A program made the translations under genes and the position numbers. The notes below the pieces were generated by a model. It ran no database searches, was not told the DNA's origin, and saw only the letters and a program-made list of their open reading frames with translations. From NCBI RefSeq assembly GCF_016100455.1, contig NZ_JACFSK010000001.1:1984001-2048000 (forward strand): a stretch of 64,000 nucleotides of DNA, in the 5' to 3' direction. The stretch is from Bartonella sp. M0283 (GTDB taxonomy: Bacteria > Pseudomonadota > Alphaproteobacteria > Rhizobiales > Rhizobiaceae). Position 1 is the stretch's first letter. Every line of letters begins with the position of its first letter. Below are positions 41,054 through 51,311 of the stretch, piece after piece.

Positions 41054-42274
41054 GTGGAAAAGTCGGCTGAAATCAATTCCTTTAAAACAGGCCCCGATGA
41101 AGCGGGGATGTTCGGCATTTATGGCGGGCGTTTTGTTGCCGAAACTTTGATGCCGCTTATTCTGGAATTGGAGAAAGCATATAACGAGGCCAAGGATGAC
41201 CCGGCTTTCAATATCGAACTGAAAAATCTTTCCACCAATTATGCGGGCCGGCCATCGAAACTCTATTATGCCGAGCGTTTGAGCAAGCATCTTGGCGGTG
41301 CGAAAATCTATTTGAAACGGGAAGATCTGAACCACACCGGCAGCCACAAAATCAACAATTGTCTGGGACAAATTCTGCTTGCGCGCCGCATGGGCAAAAC
41401 CCGTATCATTGCCGAAACCGGCGCCGGACAACACGGTGTTGCAGCAGCCACCGTATGCGCGCGCTTTGGCCTGCCTTGCGTTGTCTATATGGGCTCGACC
41501 GATGTCGAGCGGCAAAAACCCAATGTGTTCCGCATGGAACTTTTAGGTGCCAAGGTCAATGCAGTCAAAGCCGGTAACGGCACATTGAAAGACGCTATGA
41601 ATGAAGCTTTGCGCGATTGGGTAAGCAATGTACGCGATACCTATTATCTGATCGGCACGGCTGCAGGCCCGCATCCCTATCCGGAAATGGTTCGGGATTT
41701 CCAATCCGTCATCGGCAAAGAAGCAAGAGAGCAAATCCTCGAGCGCGAAGGTCGCCTTCCCGATCTGCTGATTGCTGCCGTTGGCGGCGGTTCAAATTCG
41801 ATCGGCCTGTTCTACCCCTTCCTTGACGATAAAACAGTCAGAATTATCGGCGTTGAAGCAGGTGGCCGTGGCCTTAAAGGGAACGAACATTGCGCTTCGA
41901 TGACGGCCGGAAGTCCGGGGGTTTTACATGGCAATCGCACTTATCTTATCCAGAATGACGACGGCCAGATTCTGGAAGGCCATTCGATTTCTGCAGGTCT
42001 TGATTATCCCGGTGTCGGGCCGGAACATTCGTGGCTAAAAGACAAAGGGCGCGTTGAATATGTGCCAATTCTTGACACAGAAGCATTGGAAGCCTTCCAG
42101 CTTTTGACACGTCTTGAAGGCATTATACCGGCACTCGAATCTTCGCATGCTGTTGCGCAAGCCATCAAGGAAGCACCTAAGATGGATAAAGAACAGATTA
42201 TTATTGTCAATCTTTCCGGTCGTGGCGACAAGGATGTCCACACGGTTGGAACACTTCTTGGCATGAATATGTGA
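41054..42274 (+). CDS. trpB: Tryptophan synthase beta chain
   Basis: This PLP enzyme condenses indole and serine. The 406-residue product starts at GTG 41054 with AAGGAG seven bases upstream. The PLP lysine is K99 in [14 protein letters not shown], the phosphate loop is GGGSNSIG, and the COMM-domain segments are normal. It follows trpF by 10 bases and precedes trpA, consistent with the alpha2-beta2 complex. Confidence 0.97.
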   Translation: MEKSAEINSFKTGPDEAGMFGIYGGRFVAETLMPLILELEKAYNEAKDDPAFNIELKNLSTNYAGRPSKLYYAERLSKHLGGAKIYLKREDLNHTGSHKINNCLGQILLARRMGKTRIIAETGAGQHGVAAATVCARFGLPCVVYMGSTDVERQKPNVFRMELLGAKVNAVKAGNGTLKDAMNEALRDWVSNVRDTYYLIGTAAGPHPYPEMVRDFQSVIGKEAREQILEREGRLPDLLIAAVGGGSNSIGLFYPFLDDKTVRIIGVEAGGRGLKGNEHCASMTAGSPGVLHGNRTYLIQNDDGQILEGHSISAGLDYPGVGPEHSWLKDKGRVEYVPILDTEALEAFQLLTRLEGIIPALESSHAVAQAIKEAPKMDKEQIIIVNLSGRGDKDVHTVGTLLGMNM

Positions 42275-42290
42275 GTTTGAGAGAGCGGCT

Positions 42291-43121
42291 ATGACAACAC
42301 GTATCAAAGAAACATTTGAAAAAGCCAAGAATAACAATCGTCCGGCTCTTGTGACCTATATGATGGCAGGGGATCCGGATTTTGACACCTCACTTGAAAT
42401 TATGAAAGCACTTCCGAAAGCCGGTAGCGATGTTATCGAGCTTGGAATGCCGTTTTCCGACCCGATGGCGGATGGTCCGACCATTCAGGCTGCAGGTCTG
42501 CGCGCGCTTAAAGCCGGACAGACGCTCAACAAGACGCTGAAACTCGTTAGTGAATTCCGCAAAACCGACCAGACCACGCCAATTGTGTTGATGGGATATT
42601 ATAATCCGATCTATGTGCATGGGGTGGATCAATTTCTGGTCGATGCCAAAAAAACCGATATTGACGGTTTGATTGTTGTTGATTTGCCGCCGGAAATGGA
42701 TAACGAACTTTGCTTGCCTGCCGTCAAAGCGGGTATCAATTTCATTCGTCTGGCAACGCCGACAACCGATGATAAGCGGCTGCCGAAAGTACTGGAAAAC
42801 ACCTCCGGTTTTGTCTATTATGTCTCGATGACGGGCATTACCGGCCAAGCCCTGCCCGACACCAATATTGTAGCCAAAGCGGTGGAAAATATTAAAAAAC
42901 ACACGTCTCTACCGATTGCTGTCGGTTTCGGTATCAAAACCGGAGAACAGGCAGCAAAAATTGGTCGCGCTGCTGATGGTGTTGTGGTCGGAAGTGCAAT
43001 TGTCAACGCCATTGCTTCTACTCTTGATGAAAATGGCCACCCGAAGGGTGATGCGGCAAAAGCGGCAAGTGACCTTGTAAAGCAATTGAGTGCAGGTGTA
43101 TTGGAAGCCAGGAAAGGCTGA
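42291..43121 (+). CDS. trpA: Tryptophan synthase alpha chain
   Basis: TrpA cleaves indole-3-glycerol phosphate and channels indole to TrpB. The 276-residue TIM barrel has catalytic E50 in [14 protein letters not shown] and the aspartate in VVDLPPEMD. The [10 protein letters not shown] phosphate-binding loop is present. It lies 16 bases after trpB. Confidence 0.97.
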   Translation: MTTRIKETFEKAKNNNRPALVTYMMAGDPDFDTSLEIMKALPKAGSDVIELGMPFSDPMADGPTIQAAGLRALKAGQTLNKTLKLVSEFRKTDQTTPIVLMGYYNPIYVHGVDQFLVDAKKTDIDGLIVVDLPPEMDNELCLPAVKAGINFIRLATPTTDDKRLPKVLENTSGFVYYVSMTGITGQALPDTNIVAKAVENIKKHTSLPIAVGFGIKTGEQAAKIGRAADGVVVGSAIVNAIASTLDENGHPKGDAAKAASDLVKQLSAGVLEARKG

Positions 43122-43159
43122 ATTGAAGCTTTGCCAACAAACAGGATAAGGTGACATAG

Positions 43160-44056
43160 ATGAACTGGATTACCAATTATGTTCGTCCGAAGATCAACTC
43201 GATGTTTGGTCGTCGTGAGATGCCAGAAAATTTATGGGTCAAAGACCCTGCCAGCGGTGAAATGGTATTTCACAAAGATCTGGAAAAAAACCAATATGTC
43301 GTTCCAAACTCGGGCTATCACATGCGCATACCTGCAAAAGCCCGTCTGGAAAGCTTTTTTGACGATGGCGCCTATGAACTTCTGGAAAATCCGAAAGTTG
43401 TCATTGACCCGCTGAAATTCCGCGATGAAAAGCGCTATATCGACCGTTTGAAAGATTATCGTTCAAAACTCGGTGTTGACGACGATATTATGAATGCACG
43501 TGGCACCATTGAAGGTCTTCCTATCATAGCGACCGTACAGGATTTTGCCTTTATGGGTGGCTCGCTTGGCATGGCGGCAGGTGAAGCCATTATCAAGGCA
43601 TTTGAAACAGCCATTCAGGAAAAACGGCCTTTGGTTCTGTTTGTGGCCTCTGGCGGTGCCCGTATGCAGGAAGGTACACTTTCTCTCATGCAAATGCCAC
43701 GCACCACTGTTGCGGTCGAGATGATGAAGGATGCAAAGCTTCCTTATATCGTGGTTTTAACCAATCCGACGACTGGTGGTGTTACCGCGTCTTACGCCAT
43801 GCTGGGTGATGTTCATATAGCAGAACCCGGTGCAATGATCGGTTTTGCCGGTCCCCGCGTAATTGAGCAAACCATTCGCGAAAAGCTGCCGGAAGGTTTC
43901 CAGAGCGCCGAATATCTCCTCAAACATGGTATGGTCGATATGGTGGTCTCACGGCTTGAGTTGAAATCGACCATTGCCAAGCTTTTGCGGCTGATGATGA
44001 AATTGCCGGCACCTGAACATCATTCTGGCAAACATCACGGTAATAAAGCTGCTTGA
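43160..44056 (+). CDS. accD: Acetyl-CoA carboxylase carboxyltransferase subunit beta
   Basis: AccD works with AccA to transfer carboxyl from biotin to acetyl-CoA in fatty acid synthesis. The 298-residue protein has the carboxyltransferase core ([58 protein letters not shown]). In E. coli four cysteines of the N-terminal zinc ribbon precede HHMR; the equivalent here, [20 protein letters not shown], has no cysteine, so the zinc ribbon is lost. Other Hyphomicrobiales also show reduced cysteines. It is co-directional with trpA and folC. Confidence 0.95.
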   Translation: MNWITNYVRPKINSMFGRREMPENLWVKDPASGEMVFHKDLEKNQYVVPNSGYHMRIPAKARLESFFDDGAYELLENPKVVIDPLKFRDEKRYIDRLKDYRSKLGVDDDIMNARGTIEGLPIIATVQDFAFMGGSLGMAAGEAIIKAFETAIQEKRPLVLFVASGGARMQEGTLSLMQMPRTTVAVEMMKDAKLPYIVVLTNPTTGGVTASYAMLGDVHIAEPGAMIGFAGPRVIEQTIREKLPEGFQSAEYLLKHGMVDMVVSRLELKSTIAKLLRLMMKLPAPEHHSGKHHGNKAA

Positions 44057-44062
44057 AATGAA

Positions 44063-45382
44063 ATGACCGAAAATCGGGTAGACACGCTTATCAATAGCCT
44101 TCTCAAGCGCTATCCGAAAGGGTTTGACCTTTCGCTCGATCGTATTTCGCGGCTTTTGGAAAATCTCGGCAATCCACATTTGAAATTGCCGCCAATTATC
44201 CATATTGCGGGCACCAATGGAAAAGGGTCAGCGGCAGCAACTTGCCGTGCGCTTCTCGAAAGTGCCGGATACAGTGTTCATCTCCATACATCTCCCCATC
44301 TTGTTCATTGGAACGAGCGCTACCGCTTGGGGGGAAAAGGTGGCGGCAAATTTGTTGATGATGACACTCTTGCCGATGCAATAGAACGGGTCACAAAAGC
44401 CAATCGGAACCAACCGATTACGGTTTTCGAATTGCTGACGGCTGTTGCCTTTCTGCTTTTTTCCGAACATCCGGCCGATGCTGTCATTCTTGAAGTGGGG
44501 CTGGGCGGGCGTTTCGACGCAACCAATGTCATTCAAAAGCCGGCTGTTTCTCTTATCATGCCGATATCGCTCGATCATGTTGCTTTGCTCGGCAATACGG
44601 TTGAAAAAATTGCTTTCGAAAAGGGGGGCATTATCAAAGAAGGTGTCCCGCTTGTTATCGGCAAGCAGGAAAGCGATGGTGCTGTCGACGTTTTGACAAA
44701 CATTGCGCAAAAACGCCATGCTCCTTTCGTCATTTATGGTCAGGATTTTCAGGCCTATAATGACCATGGGCATATGGTTTTCCAAAACGAAGAGGGCCTT
44801 AAAGAACTTCCGCTCCCCTCTCTTCGCGGTGACCATCAAATCAGCAATGCAGCGAGCGCCATTGAAGCTGTACTCCACGCCGGTTTCAAATTGACCGATC
44901 AGGATATTGCCAAAGCTATGGAAAATATTGTCTGGCCCGCGCGAATGCAGCGCATCAAAAGCGGCAAACTCATTGATTCTTTACCGAAAACGATGACCGT
45001 TTTTCTCGATGGCGGGCATAATCCGGCAGGCGCGAAAGTCATTGCGCAAGAAATCAGGCATTGGAAAGAAAAAGGAGTGGGACCGGTGACGATGGTCGCC
45101 GGTATGATCAATACAAAAGATTCGTTCCACTATTTCAAAGAACTCGAAGGGCTTGTCGACAAAGTTTACACTGTACCGGTCTTATCAAGCGATAGCGGTG
45201 TAGCGCCTGAAGAACTGGCAAAAGTTGTCCGTTCAGCCGGTTTGGAAGCTGAAACCACGACATCTATTGAAGACGCTTTCCAGAAAATTTCCGGTCTCAC
45301 ACCTCAAAGAACCATTCTTGTTGCGGGTTCACTTTATATGTCCGGTGACTTTTTGAAGAAAAATGGGACACCACCGGAATAA
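44063..45382 (+). CDS. folC: Folylpolyglutamate/dihydrofolate synthase
   Basis: FolC adds glutamate to dihydropteroate and folates. The 439-residue Mur-ligase-family protein has the P-loop GTNGKGSAAAT near residue 50, the HTSPHLVHWNER segment and VGLGGRFDATN. The LDGGHNPAGAK ATPase region and C-terminal ligase domain follow. It starts six bases after accD, with short spacing indicating co-transcription. Confidence 0.96.
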   Translation: MTENRVDTLINSLLKRYPKGFDLSLDRISRLLENLGNPHLKLPPIIHIAGTNGKGSAAATCRALLESAGYSVHLHTSPHLVHWNERYRLGGKGGGKFVDDDTLADAIERVTKANRNQPITVFELLTAVAFLLFSEHPADAVILEVGLGGRFDATNVIQKPAVSLIMPISLDHVALLGNTVEKIAFEKGGIIKEGVPLVIGKQESDGAVDVLTNIAQKRHAPFVIYGQDFQAYNDHGHMVFQNEEGLKELPLPSLRGDHQISNAASAIEAVLHAGFKLTDQDIAKAMENIVWPARMQRIKSGKLIDSLPKTMTVFLDGGHNPAGAKVIAQEIRHWKEKGVGPVTMVAGMINTKDSFHYFKELEGLVDKVYTVPVLSSDSGVAPEELAKVVRSAGLEAETTTSIEDAFQKISGLTPQRTILVAGSLYMSGDFLKKNGTPPE

Positions 45383-45498
45383 AACGATTGTTAATCTCTT
45401 CAACATTTAATGAGAATAGTTCAAAAGACTTGCGTTCGGACCAAAACAAGCTAAACCATATAAAGGCAAAGATTGAAAATTTTTGAGGAGTGCACCCT

Positions 45499-46518
45499 AT
45501 GACGCTCAGTACCGAACTTTATCAATACCCGAAACTCATTACCGTTTTTGGTGGTTCCGGTTTTGTCGGTCGCCATGTGGTCGAAACATTGACAAAACGT
45601 GGCTATCGGGTTCGCATTGCTGTGCGTCGGCCTGAAGTTGCCTATTACATGTTGCAAATTGGTGAAGTTGGCCAAACCCAAATGTTGAAGACCAATGTGC
45701 GTAACCGTGAATCTGTTGCGCGTGCGCTGATTGATGCCGATTCAGCTGTTTTTCTGCCCGGCCTTCTTTATTCGCAAGGCAAAAACAATTACAAAAATGT
45801 GCAGGTTGAAGGTGCAAAAAATGTTGCCGAACTTGCAGCAAGTGCCGGTATTCCTCTCATTCATATGTCGGCCTTGAATGCCGATATCAATTCCAACCTA
45901 TCCTATCCGAAAACCAAAGCACTTGGTGAACAGGCTGTTCAAAAAGCCCATAAAGGTGCCATCATCATGCGGCCCTCGGTCATTTTCGGTCAGGAAGATT
46001 CTTTCTTTAACAAACTCGCCGATATGTCGCGCTTTACGTGGATGTTGCCGATGTTCGGCGGTGGCGAGACAAAATTGCAACCGGTTTATGTCGGCGATAT
46101 TGCCAATTTCGTTGTCGCGGCAATTGAAGGACATGTTCCTACAGGCAAAATTTATGAACTGGGCGGCAAAGAAGTTATAACCTATCGGCATGCTATTGAA
46201 GAAATGCTCAAAGTTATCATGCGGAAAAAAGCGCTGGTTTCCGTGCCCTTCGGAATTGGAAGCCTTATCGGCGGAATTTTTGGGCTCCTTGGAAAAATTC
46301 CGATGATTCCGACAGTGACAACCTCCGAGCAGATCAAAATGCTCAAAAAAGATTGCATTGTTTCTGAAGAAGCAAAGCTTGAAGGCCGGACACTGGAAGG
46401 CGTCGGCATTACTCCAAGAGCGATGGAGGCTGTTTTGCCTTCCTATTTGTGGCGCTTCCGTCCTCATGGTCAATTTGCCAAAAATACGAAGAATTACAGA
46501 AAAGATGTAAAGATCTGA
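45499..46518 (+). CDS. NDUFA9-like atypical short-chain dehydrogenase (complex I-associated family)
   Basis: The 339-residue protein has an N-terminal Rossmann fold (VFGGSGFVGRHVVE near residue 20), with a YPKTKALGE motif carrying the Tyr-x3-Lys pair. The family includes the mitochondrial complex I accessory subunit NDUFA9, and alphaproteobacterial members are annotated as complex I NDUFA9-subunit proteins. Whether it associates with complex I here is inference. ATG 45499 follows GAGGAG by 8 bases. A terminator lies just downstream. Confidence 0.88.
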   Translation: MTLSTELYQYPKLITVFGGSGFVGRHVVETLTKRGYRVRIAVRRPEVAYYMLQIGEVGQTQMLKTNVRNRESVARALIDADSAVFLPGLLYSQGKNNYKNVQVEGAKNVAELAASAGIPLIHMSALNADINSNLSYPKTKALGEQAVQKAHKGAIIMRPSVIFGQEDSFFNKLADMSRFTWMLPMFGGGETKLQPVYVGDIANFVVAAIEGHVPTGKIYELGGKEVITYRHAIEEMLKVIMRKKALVSVPFGIGSLIGGIFGLLGKIPMIPTVTTSEQIKMLKKDCIVSEEAKLEGRTLEGVGITPRAMEAVLPSYLWRFRPHGQFAKNTKNYRKDVKI

Positions 46519-46548
46519 ATTTTTCGGTTTGGAATGCACAAATAGAAC

Positions 46549-46579
46549 GGGCGCTGATAAAATAGCGCCCTTTATTTTT
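46549..46579 (+). terminator. Rho-independent terminator of the NDUFA9-like gene
   Basis: GGGCGCT at 46549-46555 pairs with AGCGCCC at 46564-46570, followed by TTTATTTTT. Confidence 0.85.
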
Positions 46580-47025
46580 CATCGTCTATTCATCTAGACT
46601 TTGCAAATTGCTCGCAATCTATCATTCTGATTTATTTCATTTCAATGGTAGGATTTCTGTCGTTTTAATAATATGCTTTCTACCGTTTTAATAATACGGG
46701 TTCTGTTGTTTCAATAAGTCGCTTTTCTTATCGGATATTTTGACGCCATTCATCGAACTGTCGAGCTATGAAATCTTGCGCCAATCTTAGAAATTATGCA
46801 CAAAAAAAATTTCTTTTTCTAAACTTGTGGTTGTTTTTATTGGTTACAGTTGAAAAATTTGCTCACCAATTTTTTTACTTTTTCTTCTTATCGCTTTTCC
46901 ATTGTTGCATCTGTTGCATATCTGCAAAATCTTTGACGATTTTTAACAAACTATTAACTATTTTTAGAGCGGCGCGATTTGGACTGTGCTATATAGACAC
47001 ACATTGAGGGTTCTGGAGTTAAACC
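46580..47025. other. AT-rich intergenic region with tandem repeats, upstream of the small lipoprotein gene
   Basis: About 445 bases. The notable element is a 23-bp triple tandem repeat at 46655-46723. The promoter of the lipoprotein gene probably lies at its right end; a T-rich frame at 46768-47007 is not accepted as a gene. Confidence 0.5.
46655..46723. repeat. 23-bp tandem repeat, three degenerate copies
   Basis: Copies start at 46655, 46678 and 46701, each with TTCT(G/A)(T/C)(C/T)GTTT(T/C)AATAA at its start. The exact 23-base spacing of all three supports a tandem array. Confidence 0.8.
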
Positions 47026-47307
47026 ATGAAAAAATTGTGTTCATTATTTATCGTTTTGATGTTCGCATTCTCGACAGTTGCTTGTACGCAGAATGAAAAA
47101 ACAGTTGCCAAGTGGGGTGCCGGTGGTGCTGCTCTTGGTGCTTTGGGTGGCGCTGCATTCGGTCACGGTGGCAAAGCTGTTGCCGCTGGTGCTGCTGTCG
47201 GTGCCGTTGCTGGTGGCCTGATCGGCTATTCACGCACCAAGAATCACGTTCGTTACTGCCATTATCGCGATCGTAACGGCAAAGTATTCGAAGCACGTTG
47301 CAAATAA
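47026..47307 (+). CDS. Small glycine-zipper lipoprotein
   Basis: The 93-residue product has a lipoprotein signal peptide with lipobox STVAC (cysteine at residue 20). A glycine/alanine-rich glycine-zipper region (about 30-68, GAGGAALGALGGAAFGHGG then GAVAGGLIGY) follows, and a basic C-terminus with two cysteines (YCHYRDRNGKVFEARCK). It resembles 17-kDa-antigen/OsmB-type outer-membrane lipoproteins. It has its own terminator. Confidence 0.85.
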   Translation: MKKLCSLFIVLMFAFSTVACTQNEKTVAKWGAGGAALGALGGAAFGHGGKAVAAGAAVGAVAGGLIGYSRTKNHVRYCHYRDRNGKVFEARCK

Positions 47308-47328
47308 TTTCAATTTTGTTTGATTTGG

Positions 47329-47366
47329 AAAGGCACGTAAATATTTTACGTGCCTTTCTTTTTTTC
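47329..47366 (+). terminator. Rho-independent terminator of the lipoprotein gene
   Basis: AAAGGCACGTAAA at 47329-47341 pairs with TTTACGTGCCTTT at 47345-47357 over 13 bp around a 3-base loop, then CTTTTTTT. Confidence 0.9.
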
Positions 47367-47424
47367 AAATTTTCTGATTCTTTAAACAGCTTAGTAAACT
47401 ATACGTTCTTAGTGCCTGCGGCTT

Positions 47425-48933
47425 TCATTCAAGAACCGAATCCCATGAACATGCTCGCTCGACAGCCTTTCGCCAACCGGCATAGCGTTTTTCCTGTTTT
47501 GCTACATCTTTGGAAGGCTTGAAGACACGTTCTATTGTTGCAACCTTCCGCAATTCATCCAAACTCGACCAATAGCCGACTGCAAGACCGGCAAGATAAG
47601 CCGAGCCGAATGCTGTCACTTCCAATATATGCGGGCGCTCGACCGGTTTTTGCAAAATATCGGATTGGAACTGCATAAGAAAGTTATTGGCAACAGCGCC
47701 GCCATCAACACGCAATGTCTTCAGATCTGTCTGTGCATCTGCCAACATAGCGGTAAGAACATCTTTTGTCTGATAGGCAATTGATTCCAGCGTTGCGCGG
47801 GTAATATGGTTGCGGTTGACGCCCCTTGTCAGGCCTAAAATGGCACCACGGGCAAACGGGTCCCAATAAGGCGCGCCAAGGCCGGTAAATGCGGGCACCA
47901 CATAAACGCCATTCGAAGTACCAACTTTTTCGGCAAAATATTCGGAATCTTCAGAATCAGTGAAAAACTTCAATTCATCACGAAGCCACTGGATGGCAGC
48001 ACCTGCCACAAAGATCGACCCTTCCAAAGCATAAGCAGGTTTGCCTTTTGCATCACAACAAAGCGTTGTGACCAGACCATGGGTTGATTTAACCGCTTTT
48101 TTGCCGGTATTCATCAGCATAAAACAACCGGTACCGTAAGTGTTTTTGGCCTGCCCCTCTTCAACACAGATATGACCGAACAATGCTGCCTGCTGGTCAC
48201 CGGCTGCTCCGGCAATCGGAATACGTGTACCACCGCGTCCGCCAATATTGGTTTGACCGTAGATTTCGGATGATGCTTTGACTTCCGGCAACATGGAACG
48301 GGGAATATTCAATGCTTTGAGCATTGTTTCGTCCCAGTCCAGTTTATGGATATTGAAAAGCATAGTGCGCGAAGCATTGGTATATTCGGTAACGTGAACG
48401 CGCCCTTGCGTCATATTCCATATAAGCCACGTATCAATCGTGCCAAAAAGCAGTTCGCCATTATCGGCTTTCTGCCTTGCACCTTCTACATTTTCCAATA
48501 TCCAGGCGATTTTTGTTCCTGAAAAATAAGGATCGATGACAAGACCGGTATTTTCCCGGATATAATCCTCGAGCCCTTCTTTTTTCAGTCGTGCACAGAT
48601 ATCTGTGGTACGCCGACACTGCCAGACAATGGCATTATAAACCGGTTTGCCGGTTGCTTTTTCCCAAACAACAGTCGTTTCCCGCTGATTGGTAATTCCG
48701 ATTGCCGCAATTTCATCTGAACTAATGCCCGCTTTTGCCAGAGCTTCTGTCAAAGTTGAACTTTGTGTTGCCCATATTTCGCGTGCGTCATGTTCAACCC
48801 AGCCGGGATGGGGATATATCTGGGTAAATTCACGTTGAGCGACACTGACGATGTTGGCATCATGATCAAGCACCAAAGTGCGCGAACTGGTCGTACCTTG
48901 ATCGAATGCGACTATATATTTCTTTTCGGCCAT
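47425..48933 (-). CDS. glpK: Glycerol kinase
   Basis: GlpK phosphorylates glycerol to sn-glycerol 3-phosphate. The 502-residue FGGY kinase has the N-terminal DQGTTSSR, the glycerol-binding WQCRRT, and [13 protein letters not shown] and [18 protein letters not shown] motifs. Its start has GGGAGG upstream. It is the last gene of glpD-glpF-glpK. Confidence 0.97.
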   Translation of the reverse strand: MAEKKYIVAFDQGTTSSRTLVLDHDANIVSVAQREFTQIYPHPGWVEHDAREIWATQSSTLTEALAKAGISSDEIAAIGITNQRETTVVWEKATGKPVYNAIVWQCRRTTDICARLKKEGLEDYIRENTGLVIDPYFSGTKIAWILENVEGARQKADNGELLFGTIDTWLIWNMTQGRVHVTEYTNASRTMLFNIHKLDWDETMLKALNIPRSMLPEVKASSEIYGQTNIGGRGGTRIPIAGAAGDQQAALFGHICVEEGQAKNTYGTGCFMLMNTGKKAVKSTHGLVTTLCCDAKGKPAYALEGSIFVAGAAIQWLRDELKFFTDSEDSEYFAEKVGTSNGVYVVPAFTGLGAPYWDPFARGAILGLTRGVNRNHITRATLESIAYQTKDVLTAMLADAQTDLKTLRVDGGAVANNFLMQFQSDILQKPVERPHILEVTAFGSAYLAGLAVGYWSSLDELRKVATIERVFKPSKDVAKQEKRYAGWRKAVERACSWDSVLE

Positions 48934-48962
48934 AAAAGCCTCCCTGTCCTATAGAAAAATGA

Positions 48963-48998
48963 CCAATTATTTTGCTAATTATTTTGCCAATTATCGTG
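48963..48998. repeat. 12-bp tandem repeat between glpF and glpK
   Basis: CCAATTATTTTG (48963-48974), CTAATTATTTTG (48975-48986) and CCAATTATCGTG (48987-48998) lie in tandem. The third copy includes the glpF stop codon. Confidence 0.8.
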
Positions 48999-49752
48999 AT
49001 TGTCTGCGGGCAAGAGGCTCGCCGATCAGTTTCGTATAGAAGGCAGCTCCCACGCATCCTCCGATGACGGGCGCAATAAGCGGAACGAGAAAATACGGAA
49101 TTTCCCTATTGCCTGTCATAACGCCATTGCCCCAACCGGCGAAATAGGCAAAGAGTCGAGGCCCAAAATCACGTGCGGCATTCATTGCAAATCCCGTCAG
49201 CGGACCGAAAGCCCCCCCAATGACGGCAACCAGAACCCCGACAAGAAACGCAACCAGCGCACCACGCGGCAAACCATTGCCATCATCACTCAAACCTAAA
49301 ATCACGGCTACCAGAACAGCGGTGATAAAAAATTCTGTCATAAAGGCTTGCGGGAGAGAGATGTGTGGATTTGGAAAAGTGGTAAAAACACCGGCTGTAT
49401 CAAGTGTTTTTGCCGAGAAGAGATTATAGTAAAGTCCATAGACAACGGCGGCTGCGGCAAACGCACCCAAAAATTGCGAAATGATATAAGGCAATATTTT
49501 TTGTTTTGGAAATTTTGCAAAGAAAGCCAGTGCAAAAGTGACCGAAGGATTGAGGTGAGCCCCCGAAACACCCCCTGTCAGATAGGCTGCAAGTGCGACA
49601 GCCAACCCCCAAATAATGCTGATTTCCCATTGTCCGTAAGCGGCGCCGGCCAATTTTAATCCTGCAACGCACCCCATTCCGAGGGCCAGAAATAAAAATG
49701 TGCCGGCAAATTCCGCAACGCATTCATCACGTAAAGTATTCACATCAGACAT
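48991..49752 (-). CDS. glpF: Glycerol uptake facilitator (aquaglyceroporin) with altered NPA motifs
   Basis: GlpF is a passive glycerol channel of the MIP family with six membrane helices. The 253-residue protein has the typical SGAHLNP and GFAMN...ARDFGPRL segments. The first channel motif reads NPS (N68-P69-S70) and the second NAA (N191-A192-A193), where most family members have NPA. The aromatic/arginine filter arginine follows (R194). The context between glycerol dehydrogenase and kinase genes leaves the glycerol role in little doubt. Confidence 0.93.
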   Translation of the reverse strand: MSDVNTLRDECVAEFAGTFLFLALGMGCVAGLKLAGAAYGQWEISIIWGLAVALAAYLTGGVSGAHLNPSVTFALAFFAKFPKQKILPYIISQFLGAFAAAAVVYGLYYNLFSAKTLDTAGVFTTFPNPHISLPQAFMTEFFITAVLVAVILGLSDDGNGLPRGALVAFLVGVLVAVIGGAFGPLTGFAMNAARDFGPRLFAYFAGWGNGVMTGNREIPYFLVPLIAPVIGGCVGAAFYTKLIGEPLARRQSR

Positions 49753-49808
49753 GTTTCCTCCAGTGGTTTGCTGCCTGACCCGCTTTACTTCATTGGACGG
49801 CGAACCCT

Positions 49809-51311
49809 TTAACTGCTTTTATGTTTTTCAAGGTATTGTCTTAAAGCTTCTTTTTCTTCGTCATTAAAATAGAGGCCAAGTTTCGAGCGACGCCACAAGA
49901 CATCGTCGACATCCTTTGCCCATTCTTCACGCATCATCCATTGAACCTCGGCCTCATAAAGGCCGTGGCCAAAATGTTGCCCCTTGTCTTTTTTGCCATT
50001 GTCAAAAATTTCCAGGGCTTCGGTGCCATAATTTCTTGCCAGACGGCGATGGGTTTTTGCATCAAGATCCGGCAAAATACTGGCAACTCTCGCTTCCATG
50101 ACTGAAAGCGAATCATGCGGAAAATCGCCACCCGGCAGGCTGACTTCGGCAGTCCATGCAGGTTTGCGTTTTCCCAAAGCTTTTTCGATAAAGACGAGAG
50201 CGTCTTCCGACAATTTACGGAACGTGGTGATTTTCCCGCCAAATGCATTCAGCATGACAGCACCATCATTTTCCCGCATTTCTTTCAAAACATAGTCGCG
50301 CGTTGCTTCCTGTGCTTTTGAAGCACCATCGTCATAAAGCGGGCGAACACCCGAATAAGCCCAGACGATAGAGTCGCGTAAAACCGGTTTTGTGAAATAT
50401 TCGCTTGCAGCCGAACAGATATAATCAATCTCTTCGTCACTAATATGAACCTTCGCCGGATCACCTTTATAATCGCAGTCGGTTGTTCCAATCAGCGTAA
50501 AATCTTCCTGATAAGGAATGGCGAAAACAATCCGTCCATCCTTGTTCTGAAAAATAAAAGCGCGGTCATGTTGATAAAGTTTTGGCACAACAATGTGGGA
50601 CCCTTTAACCAGACGAACCGGCGGGTGGCCTTTAAAGCCCAAAGCATCCTGCAAAACGTGATTAATCCATGGGCCCGCCATATTTGCAAGATAATCGGCT
50701 GTGACTGTCCACTCTTCACCATTCAATTTGTTTTTAAGACCGATTTTCCATTTCTTGCCATCGGCTTTAAGCGAGACAACTTCGGTGCGCACCATAATAT
50801 CTGCACCAAGCCTTGCCGCATGACGGGCATTGGCAACAACCAGACGTGCATCGTCAACACGGGCATCCGAATATTCGAAACCTTTGACGAAACCCGGTTT
50901 CAGAGATTCACTATATTCTTTGGTAAGATCAAGAACCTTGGTCCGCCAAAGCTCCTGATGACGACTTCCCAGATGATCATAAATGAATAAGCCCAAACGC
51001 AGCATCCATGCGGGACGCAACCCCTTATTATAAGGCAATATAAAACGCAAAGGACGAACAAGATGAGGTGCCATATGCCAGATCACCTCGCGTTCCATCA
51101 ATGCTTCTCTGACCAGACGGAAGGCATATTGTTCGAGATAGCGCAAACCACCATGAATAAGCTTGGTAGAGGCACTGGACGTACCTGACGCAAGATCATT
51201 CATTTCCGCCAGACCGACGGAATAGCCACGGCCAACAGCATCGCGGGCGACACCACAACCGTTGACGCCACCACCTATAACAAAAAGATCATAGTGTTTT
51301 TCTTTTTTCAT
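49809..51311 (-). CDS. glpD: Aerobic glycerol-3-phosphate dehydrogenase
   Basis: GlpD oxidises glycerol 3-phosphate to dihydroxyacetone phosphate and passes electrons to ubiquinone at the inner membrane. The 500-residue flavoprotein has the FAD site VIGGGVNGCGVARDAVGRG, ASGTSSASTKLIHGGLRYLE, and GTTDCDYKGDP and AFGGKITTFRKL blocks, and the C-terminal domain. First of glpD-glpF-glpK. No glpR or glpX is next to it. Confidence 0.97.
   Translation of the reverse strand: MKKEKHYDLFVIGGGVNGCGVARDAVGRGYSVGLAEMNDLASGTSSASTKLIHGGLRYLEQYAFRLVREALMEREVIWHMAPHLVRPLRFILPYNKGLRPAWMLRLGLFIYDHLGSRHQELWRTKVLDLTKEYSESLKPGFVKGFEYSDARVDDARLVVANARHAARLGADIMVRTEVVSLKADGKKWKIGLKNKLNGEEWTVTADYLANMAGPWINHVLQDALGFKGHPPVRLVKGSHIVVPKLYQHDRAFIFQNKDGRIVFAIPYQEDFTLIGTTDCDYKGDPAKVHISDEEIDYICSAASEYFTKPVLRDSIVWAYSGVRPLYDDGASKAQEATRDYVLKEMRENDGAVMLNAFGGKITTFRKLSEDALVFIEKALGKRKPAWTAEVSLPGGDFPHDSLSVMEARVASILPDLDAKTHRRLARNYGTEALEIFDNGKKDKGQHFGHGLYEAEVQWMMREEWAKDVDDVLWRRSKLGLYFNDEEKEALRQYLEKHKSS

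Noticed and set aside
46655..46723. The 23-bp triple repeat as a CRISPR
   Set aside because: The units are directly adjacent with no spacers between them.
46768..47007. A 79-codon T-rich frame before the lipoprotein gene
   Set aside because: Phenylalanine/leucine-rich product arises from AT-rich spacer; no ribosome binding site.
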